From assembly GCA_030146405.1 (NCBI GenBank), contig JASLBS010000040.1:1-18796 (forward strand): a stretch of DNA of 18,796 nt, given 5' to 3'. The notes under the pieces were generated by a model. The model worked only from the letters and a program-made list of their open reading frames with translations, did not search any database and had not been told where the DNA came from. Shown piece after piece: positions 7,379-14,706 of this stretch. Numbering within the stretch: position 1 is the first letter of the stretch; the number at the start of each line of letters is the position of its first letter. The translations under genes and the position numbers were made by a program. Source of the DNA: Arthrobacter sp. (GTDB taxonomy: Bacteria > Actinomycetota > Actinomycetes > Actinomycetales > Micrococcaceae).

Positions 7379-8065
7379 TCAGCCGCCCGGCCGCTCGATC
7401 GGAGCGAACCGGTCAAGTGGCCAGACTAACTGAAAGGCACGGCCGATGATCCGATCCTCGGCGACGAGTCCCCCGCCCGGAGCACCGAGCAGGGCACGGG
7501 AATCCATCGACGCCGAGCGGTGGTCACCGAGCAGCCAGAGACGCCCGGCCGGAACGACGACGTCGAACTGCACGTCGCTCGGAGCATCTCCCGGGTGGAC
7601 GTACGGTTCGTCGATCGGGGTGCCGTTCAGTGTCAGGCGTCCGTCCTCCGAGCAGCAGGTCACCTCGTCGCCGGGGACGCCGAGCACCCTCTTGACGTAG
7701 ACGGTGTCGCTGCCCGTGAGCCCCAGCCACTGGCCGGTCGCTGCCAGGGCACGTTCGGCGAGGCTGCGAGGATCCGTGATCGGGTCGAAGGAACCGCGGC
7801 CGTCGAAGACGACGACGTCCCCCCGCTGGATCGTACCGACCCGGTCCTCCAGTTTGTCGACGAGCACCCGGTCCCCGTTCGTGAGCAACGGCTCCATCGA
7901 TCCCGATGGGATGAAGTACACGTCGATGAGGAAGGCACGTACCAGGCCCGTGATCAGCGCCGCCACGACGATCGTGGAGAACACGAAACGCCAGCCCGAG
8001 AACCGGAACCGGCGTTTCGTGTGCTCCCCGGCCGATGGCCGGGGAGCGGAGGTTTCATGAGCCAA
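7379..8065 (-). CDS. lepB: Type I signal peptidase (upstream copy)
   Basis: This 228-residue signal peptidase has one membrane segment (VFSTIVVAALITGLVRAFLI, 28-47), Ser56 in FIPSGSM, Lys125 in VKRVLGVPGD and the family box LLGDHRSASMDSR. Like its neighbour it has a Cys-Cys pair just after the GDE/GDH turn (VTCC here, VICC there), which marks the two as paralogues. The start must be the TTG at 8065. The frame has a stop three codons upstream (the rplS TAA itself), and the next in-frame start would fall inside the membrane segment. There is no good Shine-Dalgarno sequence, and the gap to rplS is six bases, so translation probably depends on ribosomes finishing rplS. A 90-base gap separates it from the second lepB. 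Confidence 0.93.
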   Translation of the reverse strand: MAHETSAPRPSAGEHTKRRFRFSGWRFVFSTIVVAALITGLVRAFLIDVYFIPSGSMEPLLTNGDRVLVDKLEDRVGTIQRGDVVVFDGRGSFDPITDPRSLAERALAATGQWLGLTGSDTVYVKRVLGVPGDEVTCCSEDGRLTLNGTPIDEPYVHPGDAPSDVQFDVVVPAGRLWLLGDHRSASMDSRALLGAPGGGLVAEDRIIGRAFQLVWPLDRFAPIERPGG

Positions 8066-8071
8066 AGAGGG

Positions 8072-8431
8072 TTACTTGACCGTCTTGGGGTCGCGCTTCT
8101 CCTTGATCTTCGCTGCCTTACCGCGCAGGTCGCGCATGTAGTACAGCTTTGCGCGACGGACATCGCCTCGCGAGACGAGTTCGATCTTGTCGAGCACCGG
8201 GCTGTGGACGGGGAACGTACGCTCCACGCCGACGCCGAAGCTCACCTTGCGAACGGTGAAGGTCTCGCGGATGCCGTCGCCCTGGCGACCGAGAACGAAG
8301 CCCTTGAAGATCTGAACACGCGTGTTCTTGCCTTCGATGATGTTGACGTGCACGTTGACGGTGTCACCGGCACGGAAGTCGGGGACGTTGTCTCGGAATG
8401 ATCCGGCGTCGATTGAATCGAGAATGTGCAT
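8072..8431 (-). CDS. rplS: 50S ribosomal protein bL19
   Basis: bL19 sits at the 30S-50S interface. The 119-residue product has all family hallmarks, from [13 protein letters not shown] through [34 protein letters not shown] and [22 protein letters not shown]. The ATG at 8431 has AGGAG at seven-base spacing; an alternative start at 8455 lacks this. The 211 bases upstream of it, after trmD, are long enough for a separate promoter. A TTGACC (plus-strand 8479-8484) could be a -35 box, but no convincing -10 follows it. The two signal peptidase genes continue directly from it. Confidence 0.97.
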   Translation of the reverse strand: MHILDSIDAGSFRDNVPDFRAGDTVNVHVNIIEGKNTRVQIFKGFVLGRQGDGIRETFTVRKVSFGVGVERTFPVHSPVLDKIELVSRGDVRRAKLYYMRDLRGKAAKIKEKRDPKTVK

Positions 8432-8642
8432 TTCACTGCTCCTGGTGGACGCCACAGGTCATCCACGTTGGTCACGACGGTCAAGCGTCGGAGCTCGAAG
8501 CCCGAATGATGCCGCCGAAGAGGATTCCAGCCATTCCGAAGGTCCGGCGGCCGGTGTGGAACTGTTGACCGGACGCCCCCTGTGGCAGGGCCCGGCCCAG
8601 TAGGCACAGTCGGCAATTATTCCACAGCCGGATGCCGATCGG

Positions 8643-9428
8643 CTAATGCGACAGGCGGACCAGTATTCCGTCGACCACATCGAAGCCCGCGCCGCGGAGG
8701 ACCTTCAGATCGGCCGGGCTCAAAGCCTCGACATCCACCTCGGCGAGAAGATCAGGGCGGCGCTCCGCCGTGCGGTGGAACTGCTCGAGCCTCCGCCACC
8801 CCGCGATCCTCGCGTGGTCACCGCTCAGCAGCACCTCGGGTATCTCCCGCCCGCGCCAGGAGGACGGCTTGGTGTAGACGGGGTACTCCAGGAGTCCGTC
8901 CGAGTGGGATTCCTCCACCAACGACGCGGGATTACCCACCACACCCGGGATCAGTCTGCCCACTGCCTCGACCATCGCGAGGACGGCGACTTCCCCGCCG
9001 TTGAGCACGTAGTCGCCGAGCGAGACCGGACGGACGTCGAAGTGGTCCTGGGCCCAGTCGAGCACCCTCTCATCGATGCCCTCGTAGCGACCGCAGGCGA
9101 ACACCAGGTGGTCGAGCCCCGCGAGTTCGTGAGCCATGGCCTGATCGAACACGGCACCGGCGGGCGAGGGCACGATCAGGATGGGCCGGGTGCCGTGGGC
9201 CGGGGCGAGCACCGATTCGAGCGCCTGCGCCCACGGCTCCGCTTTCATGACCATCCCGGCGCCTCCACCGTACGGTGTGTCGTCCACCGTGCGGTGTCGG
9301 TCGCTGGTGAACGTCCGGAGATCATGGACCTGCACGTCGAGGACGCCGTCCCTTCTCGCCTTGCCGATCAGCGAGAGATCTAGGGCAGCCAGGTACTCCG
9401 GGAAGATGGAGACGACGTCGATGCGCAC
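8643..9428 (-). CDS. trmD: tRNA (guanine-N1)-methyltransferase TrmD
   Basis: TrmD methylates G37 of tRNAs from S-adenosylmethionine and prevents +1 frameshifting. The 261-residue product shows the SPOUT-type knot elements [12 protein letters not shown] (111-122) and [11 protein letters not shown] (136-146), the early [10 protein letters not shown] loop (53-62), and [13 protein letters not shown] (176-188) with the likely catalytic Asp177. The GTG start at 9428 shares its first base with the TAG stop of rimM (TAGTG), so the two are coupled and the start is certain. The length is normal. A 10-base palindrome (GCCGATCGGC, 8634-8643) overlaps the stop region but has no T tract. Confidence 0.97.
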   Translation of the reverse strand: MRIDVVSIFPEYLAALDLSLIGKARRDGVLDVQVHDLRTFTSDRHRTVDDTPYGGGAGMVMKAEPWAQALESVLAPAHGTRPILIVPSPAGAVFDQAMAHELAGLDHLVFACGRYEGIDERVLDWAQDHFDVRPVSLGDYVLNGGEVAVLAMVEAVGRLIPGVVGNPASLVEESHSDGLLEYPVYTKPSSWRGREIPEVLLSGDHARIAGWRRLEQFHRTAERRPDLLAEVDVEALSPADLKVLRGAGFDVVDGILVRLSH

Positions 9429-10042
9429 TAGTCGCGTACCGCGCCGGACGCCGATCCAGGGTTCGGGTCGGTACCGGAACCCTCCGGGACGCTCTCGACG
9501 TCATCGCCGTCGTCGGGCGCCGAATTGGAGCCGGGAGTGTTGAGGTCGAAGAGACCGACGGGAGGGACGATGACCACGAACCCGCCCTCGGGGTCGACAT
9601 CCGGCACGATCTCGCTGACGAACGGGACGAGGGCCTCGTGTCCGTCGGCGAGTTCGACGACCAGAAGGTCCTGCACGGCCAGCGTACGGAGGCCCGTGAC
9701 CTTGCCCACCGATTCACCGTCGACCCGCGCGTCGAGGCCCACGAGTTCGTGTTCGTACCAGGCGTCGTCCTCGTCGTCCGGTGTCGCCTCCGTGTCCACG
9801 AAGAGCTGCGCACCGCGGAGCGTCTCCGCCTGGTTGCGGTCCGGTACCTGCTCGAAGCCGACGATCAGGATGTCCTTGTTCCAGCGGGCCTTCACGACGG
9901 TCAGTTCCGTCACCGCGGCACCCTCCACGCGGAAGGTCGCGCCGGGCTCGAACCGGTCCTCCGGAGCATCCGTGAAGAGCTGCACGGTCACCTCACCCCG
10001 GATACCGTGGGGCTTGCCGATCCTGGCTACGAGTACTTCCAT
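9428..10042 (-). CDS. rimM: Ribosome maturation factor RimM
   Basis: RimM binds uS19 and helps assemble the head of the 30S subunit. The 204-residue product has the N-terminal barrel (1-85, starting [18 protein letters not shown]), the WYEHELVGL motif (95-103) that opens the PRC-barrel domain, and the closing [11 protein letters not shown] (158-168). Beyond this lies a tail of about 36 residues rich in Asp, Gly, Ser and Pro that the core fold does not need; it is acidic and probably disordered. The ATG at 10042 has AGGAG seven bases upstream. It starts 105 bases after the KH gene, and the hairpin at 10085-10121 lies in that gap. Confidence 0.95.
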   Translation of the reverse strand: MEVLVARIGKPHGIRGEVTVQLFTDAPEDRFEPGATFRVEGAAVTELTVVKARWNKDILIVGFEQVPDRNQAETLRGAQLFVDTEATPDDEDDAWYEHELVGLDARVDGESVGKVTGLRTLAVQDLLVVELADGHEALVPFVSEIVPDVDPEGGFVVIVPPVGLFDLNTPGSNSAPDDGDDVESVPEGSGTDPNPGSASGAVRD

Positions 10043-10084
10043 GGTGCTGCTCCTGCGATCTGTGCCTCGGGTGGACTACATGAA

Positions 10085-10121
10085 ATCGGCCCCACCACCA
10101 GATCCTGGTGGTGGGGCCGAT
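10085..10121 (-). terminator. Perfect 17-bp hairpin between KH gene and rimM
   Basis: Arms at 10085-10101 and 10105-10121 are perfect 17-base complements (ATCGGCCCCACCACCAG and its reverse complement) with a three-base loop. On the minus strand the stem is followed by TTCATGTAG, so there is only a short T run. The site lies 26 bases after the KH gene stop and 42 bases before the rimM start. The likely role is a terminator or partial attenuator that lowers rimM-trmD expression relative to rpsP, or an RNA 3'-end stabiliser. The structure itself is certain; the role is inferred. Confidence 0.65.
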
Positions 10122-10147
10122 GATACGTCGTGCCTTGCTCTGGAGTG

Positions 10148-10393
10148 TCAGCCCCGGCGCCGGTCGGTGTCGACGACATCGACCCGCACGGGCTCGCCGC
10201 CCGCGAGGGCGGCCACCACGGTACGCAGCGCCCGGGCAGTACGCCCCTGGCGCCCGATCACCCGACCGAGGTCCTCCTGGTGGACACGGACCTCGAGCGT
10301 CTCGCCGCGGCGGTTGTTCTTCGCTGCCACCTGGACGTCGTCCGGATTGTCGACGATACCGCGGACGAGGTGCTCCAGAGCGTCGGCCAGCAC
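10148..10393 (-). CDS. khpA: KH-domain RNA-binding protein (KhpA-like, UPF0109)
   Basis: This 81-residue protein is a single KH domain with the RNA-binding GxxG loop at Gly47-Arg-Gln-Gly50 within DLGRVIGRQGRTARALRTVV. It matches the KhpA/YlqC family normally encoded right after rpsP. In Firmicutes KhpA pairs with KhpB (Jag/EloR) and binds many RNAs; the role in actinobacteria is less clear. The GTG start at 10393 is separated from the rpsP TAG by one base (TAGAGTG), so translation is almost certainly coupled. GAGG within the end of rpsP is the only Shine-Dalgarno-like element. Confidence 0.93.
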   Translation of the reverse strand: MLADALEHLVRGIVDNPDDVQVAAKNNRRGETLEVRVHQEDLGRVIGRQGRTARALRTVVAALAGGEPVRVDVVDTDRRRG

Positions 10394-10394
10394 T

Positions 10395-10799
10395 CTACTC
10401 TGCCTCGGCGGCTTCCGTAGCGGCGTCGTCGCTCTTCTTGGCCTTCGGCGTGATGGCCTCGGGGACGATCACGGAACCCTTCTCGGGGACGACGAACGCC
10501 TCCTTGGGAGCCTTGGTCCTCAGGGTGCCTTCCTGGCCCTTGAGTCCCTTGAACTTCTGCCAGTCACCGGTGATCTTCAGCAGCACGGAGACCTGCTCGG
10601 TGGGCTGTGCACCGACGCCGAGCCAGTACTGCGCGCGATCGGAGTCGATCTCGATGAACGAGGGCTCCTCGGTGGGGTTGTACTTACCGATCTCTTCGAG
10701 CGCACGGCCATCACGCTTGGAGCGTGAATCCATGACGACGACGCGGTAGAAAGGTGAGCGGATCTTACCCATGCGCTTGAGGCGAATCTTAACGGCCAC
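10395..10799 (-). CDS. rpsP: 30S ribosomal protein bS16
   Basis: bS16 is an early-assembly protein of the 30S body. The first 80 or so residues are a standard bS16 ([48 protein letters not shown]). The 134-residue total is long: about 45 further residues form a Lys/Ala/Glu-rich tail ending in AATEAAEAE. Such tails occur in actinobacterial bS16. The start is the GTG at 10799, because homologues begin M-A-V-K-I-R and AAGGAG lies 11 bases upstream; a GTG five codons earlier would sit on the ribosome binding site. It is the first gene of the rpsP-KH-rimM-trmD group, with its promoter in the preceding 200 bases. Confidence 0.96.
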   Translation of the reverse strand: MAVKIRLKRMGKIRSPFYRVVVMDSRSKRDGRALEEIGKYNPTEEPSFIEIDSDRAQYWLGVGAQPTEQVSVLLKITGDWQKFKGLKGQEGTLRTKAPKEAFVVPEKGSVIVPEAITPKAKKSDDAATEAAEAE

Positions 10800-11002
10800 T
10801 TGTGTGGACACTCCTTGTAAATGAAAAGGGCGAGCCCATCGTCCTGCTCCCGTGGGGCGGGCCATTCAGAGGGGTTCAGAGGACACAATTCGCGCACAGA
10901 GAGAGGGGCTGTACGGATCGAGTACGTACCTATTGTGCCAGACGGCGGAAGTTTAGGCGATTCCGCTGTTCCGGCCCCCCGGCAGTGCAGCGGTACGGGG
11001 AA
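10800..11002 (-). promoter_or_regulatory. Leader and probable promoter region of the rpsP operon
   Basis: About 200 bases separate rpsP from the hairpin that closes the pectate lyase gene. A TGG-CACAAT element (plus-strand ATTGTG at 10932-10937) resembles an extended -10 box, followed by an eight-base palindrome GTACGTAC (10922-10929). No clear -35 box is seen. If transcription starts there the leader is about 125 bases. The assignment rests mostly on position. Confidence 0.35.
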
Positions 11003-11047
11003 GACAGGTGCGTGCAGAAGGGAGCACGGTATCTGCACGCACCTGTC
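11003..11047 (-). terminator. 15-bp hairpin after the pectate lyase gene
   Basis: Perfect 15-base arms (11003-11017 and 11033-11047, GACAGGTGCGTGCAG and its complement) flank a 15-base loop. The structure lies 38 bases past the stop codon of the pectate lyase gene and upstream of the rpsP promoter region. It would insulate the ribosomal operon from that gene. The minus strand continues TTCCCCGT, so the T tract is poor. Confidence 0.55.
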
Positions 11048-11084
11048 ATCGACGAGACCGCTCTCCGACTACTGCGGGCTCAGC

Positions 11085-13520
11085 CTACTTGCGGCCGCCG
11101 GGGTGGCTGGTCGGTTCGATGGCGCCGATATGGCCGCCACCCTCCCCGGCCTTCGCGAGGAAGGAACGGAACGTGGGTCGCGCATAGTCCCCGAAGAGCA
11201 GTGAACCGTCGTCCGCACGCTCGTACTGGGCCGGCTGGGCGAGGGAGACGAAATCCCTCGGGAACACGAGCCGTTTCCCGGTATCGATGCGTGAATCGGA
11301 CCCGCTGTAGAAGACGTTGGTCCTGTCTGCGTCACCCCAGACCTGATCGGCGCGATCGTGCGCGCCGGTGAAGATCGAGAGATTGTTGCGGAAGACTCCC
11401 TGCTCCTCGGGCTCGAAGTACGGGTTGATGCGGAAGATGAAGTTGTAACGGCGGTTGTCGACGGCGGTGTTGTTGGTGAGCGAGATCCGTCCGGGATTGA
11501 AGTTGTCGGAGAATCCGTCGAGGTTGTTGGCGTAGGCCAGGTTGCCCGTGAGCACGTGGTCGACCGGAAGGCCCTCACCTCCCACCTTGAAACCGGTCCC
11601 CACGCTCGAACCGGCGTTGTAACCGTCGGAGAGCTGCCCGTTGTGATGGGCGATGTTGTTCTCCATGGTGATGGGGAAATTGGGTCCTTCGTCGGTGCGG
11701 TTGTAGAGGTCCCAGCCGTCGTCGATGTTGTGGTGGGCGATGTTCCCGCGGAAGACATTGCCCGGGCCGACGCCCAACTTCGCCGCGAAGCCGTCGGCGT
11801 TGATGTCGGACGGATCGCGGTTGTCGTGAGCCTCCGAGTTGACGATCAGGTTGTCCGCCGGCCAGTTCTCACGTGGCCCGCTTCCGCTCAGCTGGAATCC
11901 GGTACCTGCGTTGAAGCTGAAGATCATCGAGTCGAAGACGTTGTGCGATGCGGAGGACCGCATGCCGTTGCCGGCGGCGCGGGTCAGCTCCAGGTGCGAG
12001 ATCACCCAGTGGTCGGCGTCGGCTCTCATCACCTCGGGAAGGGCCGAGCGACCATCGATGACCACTTCTGCGCCGTCGTGGGCGGTCAGGGTCTTCGGGG
12101 CTCCGGGGGTGCCCGAGTAGGCAGGGGCGATCCGAAGGGTGCCGGCGGGCTCGTACGTGCCCTCCAGAAGTTCGACGGACTGTCCTGGCACCACGTGGCG
12201 TACGGCGGTCATGATGTCCAGCGGTGACCCGACGGTGCCATCACCACCGGGGACACCTGTGGGGGCGACGATCAGTGCTCCGTCGTGGAACTCCCGGACC
12301 GTCACATCGACACTGCGCGTGATGGGGGTCAGGTCGGGTCCCTCCGATGGCGAGTACGTCGCCGTGACCGTGGAACGCCCCGAGGGTACGGAGATGACCC
12401 GGGCGAGGTCGTTGTCAGCATCCATCGGCAGCCCCTGGGCTACAGGAGTGCCGTCGACGAGCAGATCGACGGTGCCGGCATAGGGCGCGGACGCCGCCAC
12501 CCTGTAGTCGGTGCTTCCCGAGTGCTCCGGGGCCCGCAGGTCGAAGGACGCCGGGACTGCCGCCTCGGGCTGCTGGAGCCGCGGCTGGGTGTCCGCATCG
12601 CTGAGGACCAGGGACGCGTTCGAGAAGGTGACGGCGACATTGCGGGAAGCGAAGAAGCCCACCGTCATCAGGTCGGGGTCGATGTCCTGCACCCGATCGG
12701 CACCCTCGAGGCGCTGCGTGGTGGTCTGCGGTTCCCCGAGGTGGGTGGACGTGGTGGACATGACGAAGGCGTCGTCGGTCCGTTCGAGCCGCATGGTCAC
12801 GGGCACATCGGTCTGGAGCCCGTGGGTTCCCAGATTCTGTGTTCGCCGTTCCGACCCCACGGTTCCCCATGGATCGGTGACGCCGGTCCGGGTCATGGCC
12901 ACCGGCCCCTGCCGCAGCATGGTGGTGGACGCATAGTTGGAGGCGGCGGGAACTTCCTCGAAGCCGTCCAGCATCGGATCCTGACGAGCACCGCCGTTGA
13001 CGTCGCGGACCATCAGGCCGGCCCCCTCCTGCCCGCTCGGGTTGGCGCCGGTCTCCGGTCCCAGCTGGTGGACGGTGACGTCCGCTTCGAGGACGAAATT
13101 GTGCTCGTTGGGATCGAGGGCGACGTAGTAGAACGTGAGTCCGTCGTGACCGGGAGCGAGCTTGCCCCCTCGGCTCTCCATGAAGACGTCACCTTCGATC
13201 GACCCGGGAAGCTCGGGCCGTGCGGTATTCAGCCCGACCTTGTCGGGAAGCACATTGGACGAGAAGTTCAGGTCGGTGGACTGGCCGAAGGTGATCTCCT
13301 GCCACTCCAGGGAGCCACTCGAGCGGACCGGGGTCTGCTGGTCAGCTGGATCCTCCTGCAGCGGCCTGGCCCAGGCACCCGCAGGAGCCAGGAACGCAGC
13401 GGCCAACGCCGTGATGCCGAGGATCGCGACCCCCCGTGCCGAGCGTCGACCGGGCGGCGCGTGATACTGCGGACGTGGGGTGGCGGAGGCAGGTTCGCTG
13501 CCTCGGTGTCGAACTGGCAT
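11085..13520 (-). CDS. Secreted beta-helix pectate lyase, PL9-like
   Basis: This 811-residue exported protein has a signal peptide (hydrophobic stretch GVAILGITALAAAFLAPAGA, about 30-49, with likely cleavage near AWA-RP). A jelly-roll-like N-terminal domain (about 70-310) and an Ig-like segment (about 325-410) follow, then a right-handed parallel beta-helix (about 415-790) full of Asn-rich turns. The helix has NADGFAAK with Asp576, IDDGWDLY with Asp600, Asp601 and Asp604, and GTGFKVGG with Lys645. Order and spacing match the calcium ligands Asp209/233/234/237 and catalytic Lys273 I recall for Dickeya Pel9A, so beta-elimination of polygalacturonate is the best guess. Other uronate polymers remain possible. 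The ATG at 13520 has GGAGG eight bases upstream. It has its own operator-like sites and hairpin terminator, and it separates the ffh and rpsP loci. Confidence 0.85.
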   Translation of the reverse strand: MPVRHRGSEPASATPRPQYHAPPGRRSARGVAILGITALAAAFLAPAGAWARPLQEDPADQQTPVRSSGSLEWQEITFGQSTDLNFSSNVLPDKVGLNTARPELPGSIEGDVFMESRGGKLAPGHDGLTFYYVALDPNEHNFVLEADVTVHQLGPETGANPSGQEGAGLMVRDVNGGARQDPMLDGFEEVPAASNYASTTMLRQGPVAMTRTGVTDPWGTVGSERRTQNLGTHGLQTDVPVTMRLERTDDAFVMSTTSTHLGEPQTTTQRLEGADRVQDIDPDLMTVGFFASRNVAVTFSNASLVLSDADTQPRLQQPEAAVPASFDLRAPEHSGSTDYRVAASAPYAGTVDLLVDGTPVAQGLPMDADNDLARVISVPSGRSTVTATYSPSEGPDLTPITRSVDVTVREFHDGALIVAPTGVPGGDGTVGSPLDIMTAVRHVVPGQSVELLEGTYEPAGTLRIAPAYSGTPGAPKTLTAHDGAEVVIDGRSALPEVMRADADHWVISHLELTRAAGNGMRSSASHNVFDSMIFSFNAGTGFQLSGSGPRENWPADNLIVNSEAHDNRDPSDINADGFAAKLGVGPGNVFRGNIAHHNIDDGWDLYNRTDEGPNFPITMENNIAHHNGQLSDGYNAGSSVGTGFKVGGEGLPVDHVLTGNLAYANNLDGFSDNFNPGRISLTNNTAVDNRRYNFIFRINPYFEPEEQGVFRNNLSIFTGAHDRADQVWGDADRTNVFYSGSDSRIDTGKRLVFPRDFVSLAQPAQYERADDGSLLFGDYARPTFRSFLAKAGEGGGHIGAIEPTSHPGGRK

Positions 13521-13568
13521 CTGCTTTTCCCTCCGAAGGCGGACGTCATTGTCGCTTCGAGCCTACGG

Positions 13569-13611
13569 GTGACGCGGGTCACAGGGCAAAGCGGCCCGCC
13601 GGTTCGAACCG
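13569..13611 (-). promoter_or_regulatory. Two palindromes upstream of the pectate lyase gene
   Basis: A perfect 12-base palindrome CGGTTCGAACCG (13600-13611) and an inverted repeat GTGAC-N4-GTCAC (13569-13582) lie 49-91 bases before the start codon, in the 130-base gap after the VOC gene. A second TTCGAA occurs at about 13633-13638. They are placed where a LacI- or GntR-type repressor of sugar-polymer use could bind. No regulator gene is adjacent, so this is inference. Confidence 0.35.
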
Positions 13612-13650
13612 TGCCCTCCGCCCTGCTGACCGTTCGAAGGGCCTCAGCGG

Positions 13651-14550
13651 TCACACGGGTCCGGTCGCTCCAGTACCCACGCTCACGCGCAACCGATTCC
13701 GCCACGGATCCTCGAAGCGTAGTTCGGCACCGGTGTGCTGACTCGTGACGCCGGCGAAGGACAATCGGTCGGCCAGAGCGGCCACCTCGTCGGCGGTCGG
13801 TACCTCGATGAGCACCTCGCCGAGACCGAGCGTGTCCTTGCGGGGGCCGGCACCCCTGCTGTTCCACACGTTCATGGCCATGTGGTGGTGGTAGCCGCCG
13901 GCCGAGACGAACAGCGCCTGATCGTGCCAGCCTGCTGTCCGTTCGAATCCGAGGGCGTCCACGTAGAACCGGCGCGCCGTGTCGACGTCGCCCACCTGCA
14001 GATGGACATGGCCGATCTCGGCGGTGCGCTGGGCGGCTTCGGCCACGGCCCGCTCCGTGAGGTGCTCCTCGAGATAGTCCCGCGGTGAGAGCGGAAGGCT
14101 GTCCATGACCACGGAGTGGTTGCCGCGGCCGTCCTGCGTCCAGCCCCAGGCGTCCCGCGGGCGATCGAAGTACAGCTCGATCCCGTTGCCCTCCGGATCG
14201 GAGAAGTAGAACGCCTCACTCACCAGATGATCAGCACTGCCCACGAAGGAGCTCGAGGGGTGGCGGGCCGCCGATGCCACGGCAGCGGCTAGATCCGCCC
14301 GCTCGCCGAACAGGAGGGCGGTATGGAAGAGTCCTGCTTCGCCCCGACCCGGGAGTCGCAGGGAAGAGGCCGGCTCGAGGCGGAGCACGGAACGTCGCCC
14401 GCGGCCGAGGACGACGGCGCCGCCCTCCTCCCCGAGCACCTCGAGTCCGAGCGCAGCGGAGTAGTAATCTGACATCGCCGTCAGGTTCCCCACCTTCAGG
14501 GTCAGCGTCCCCATGGTGGTGGCGGCGGGCAGCAGGTCCTGCAGGGTCAT
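13651..14550 (-). CDS. Two-module VOC protein (CatE/glyoxalase-like)
   Basis: The 299-residue protein consists of two vicinal-oxygen-chelate modules (about 10-130 and 178-292), the arrangement of CatE-type extradiol dioxygenases. Module 1 has LFHTALL with His76 and DPEGNGIELYFDRP with Glu125. Module 2 has IGHVHLQVGDVDTARRFY with His181/His183 and GGYHHHMAMNVW with His221-223. Module 2 lacks the terminal Glu of the usual His-His-Glu triad (it reads DPWRNRLRV), so metal ligands may come from both modules, or the protein may not be a classical dioxygenase. The substrate cannot be told; catechol/quinone detoxification is the common annotation. The ATG at 14550 has AGGAG five bases upstream. An inverted repeat 41 bases before the start may bind a MarR-type regulator. 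Confidence 0.85.
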   Translation of the reverse strand: MTLQDLLPAATTMGTLTLKVGNLTAMSDYYSAALGLEVLGEEGGAVVLGRGRRSVLRLEPASSLRLPGRGEAGLFHTALLFGERADLAAAVASAARHPSSSFVGSADHLVSEAFYFSDPEGNGIELYFDRPRDAWGWTQDGRGNHSVVMDSLPLSPRDYLEEHLTERAVAEAAQRTAEIGHVHLQVGDVDTARRFYVDALGFERTAGWHDQALFVSAGGYHHHMAMNVWNSRGAGPRKDTLGLGEVLIEVPTADEVAALADRLSFAGVTSQHTGAELRFEDPWRNRLRVSVGTGATGPV

Positions 14551-14590
14551 GACGGCTCCTCGGAGAGTGGGATATGAACACTCGGATAAC

Positions 14591-14609
14591 TAGTTGAAGG
14601 TTCAAGCTA
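14591..14609 (-). promoter_or_regulatory. Inverted repeat upstream of the VOC gene
   Basis: TAGTTGAA-GG-TTCAA(G)CTA is an inverted repeat with eight-base arms and one bulged base; the core TTGAA-GG-TTCAA is perfect. It lies 41-59 bases before the VOC start codon, preceded by the palindrome AACTAGTT (overlapping at 14589-14596). AT content is higher than the surroundings. MarR-family regulators commonly control CatE/glyoxalase-like genes through sites of this kind, so an operator is plausible. Confidence 0.45.
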
Positions 14610-14706
14610 TTCCGTACGGCACAGATCTCCTGCTTCACCCCGCGGTGTGTCGTCCAGGCATCGCTGCCGACGGCGCCTTGGCGGTCCCCTCGAAAGCGGG
14701 CGCCCG

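Noticed and set aside
6356..7429. Plus-strand open frame of 357 codons opposite rnhB and lepB
   Set aside because: Antisense shadow of two well-supported genes; low-complexity translation and no recognisable motif.
12285..13748. Long plus-strand open frame (487 codons) opposite the pectate lyase gene
   Set aside because: It is a shadow of the GC-rich coding strand; the translation shows no family features and the minus-strand frame has signal peptide, domains and catalytic residues.
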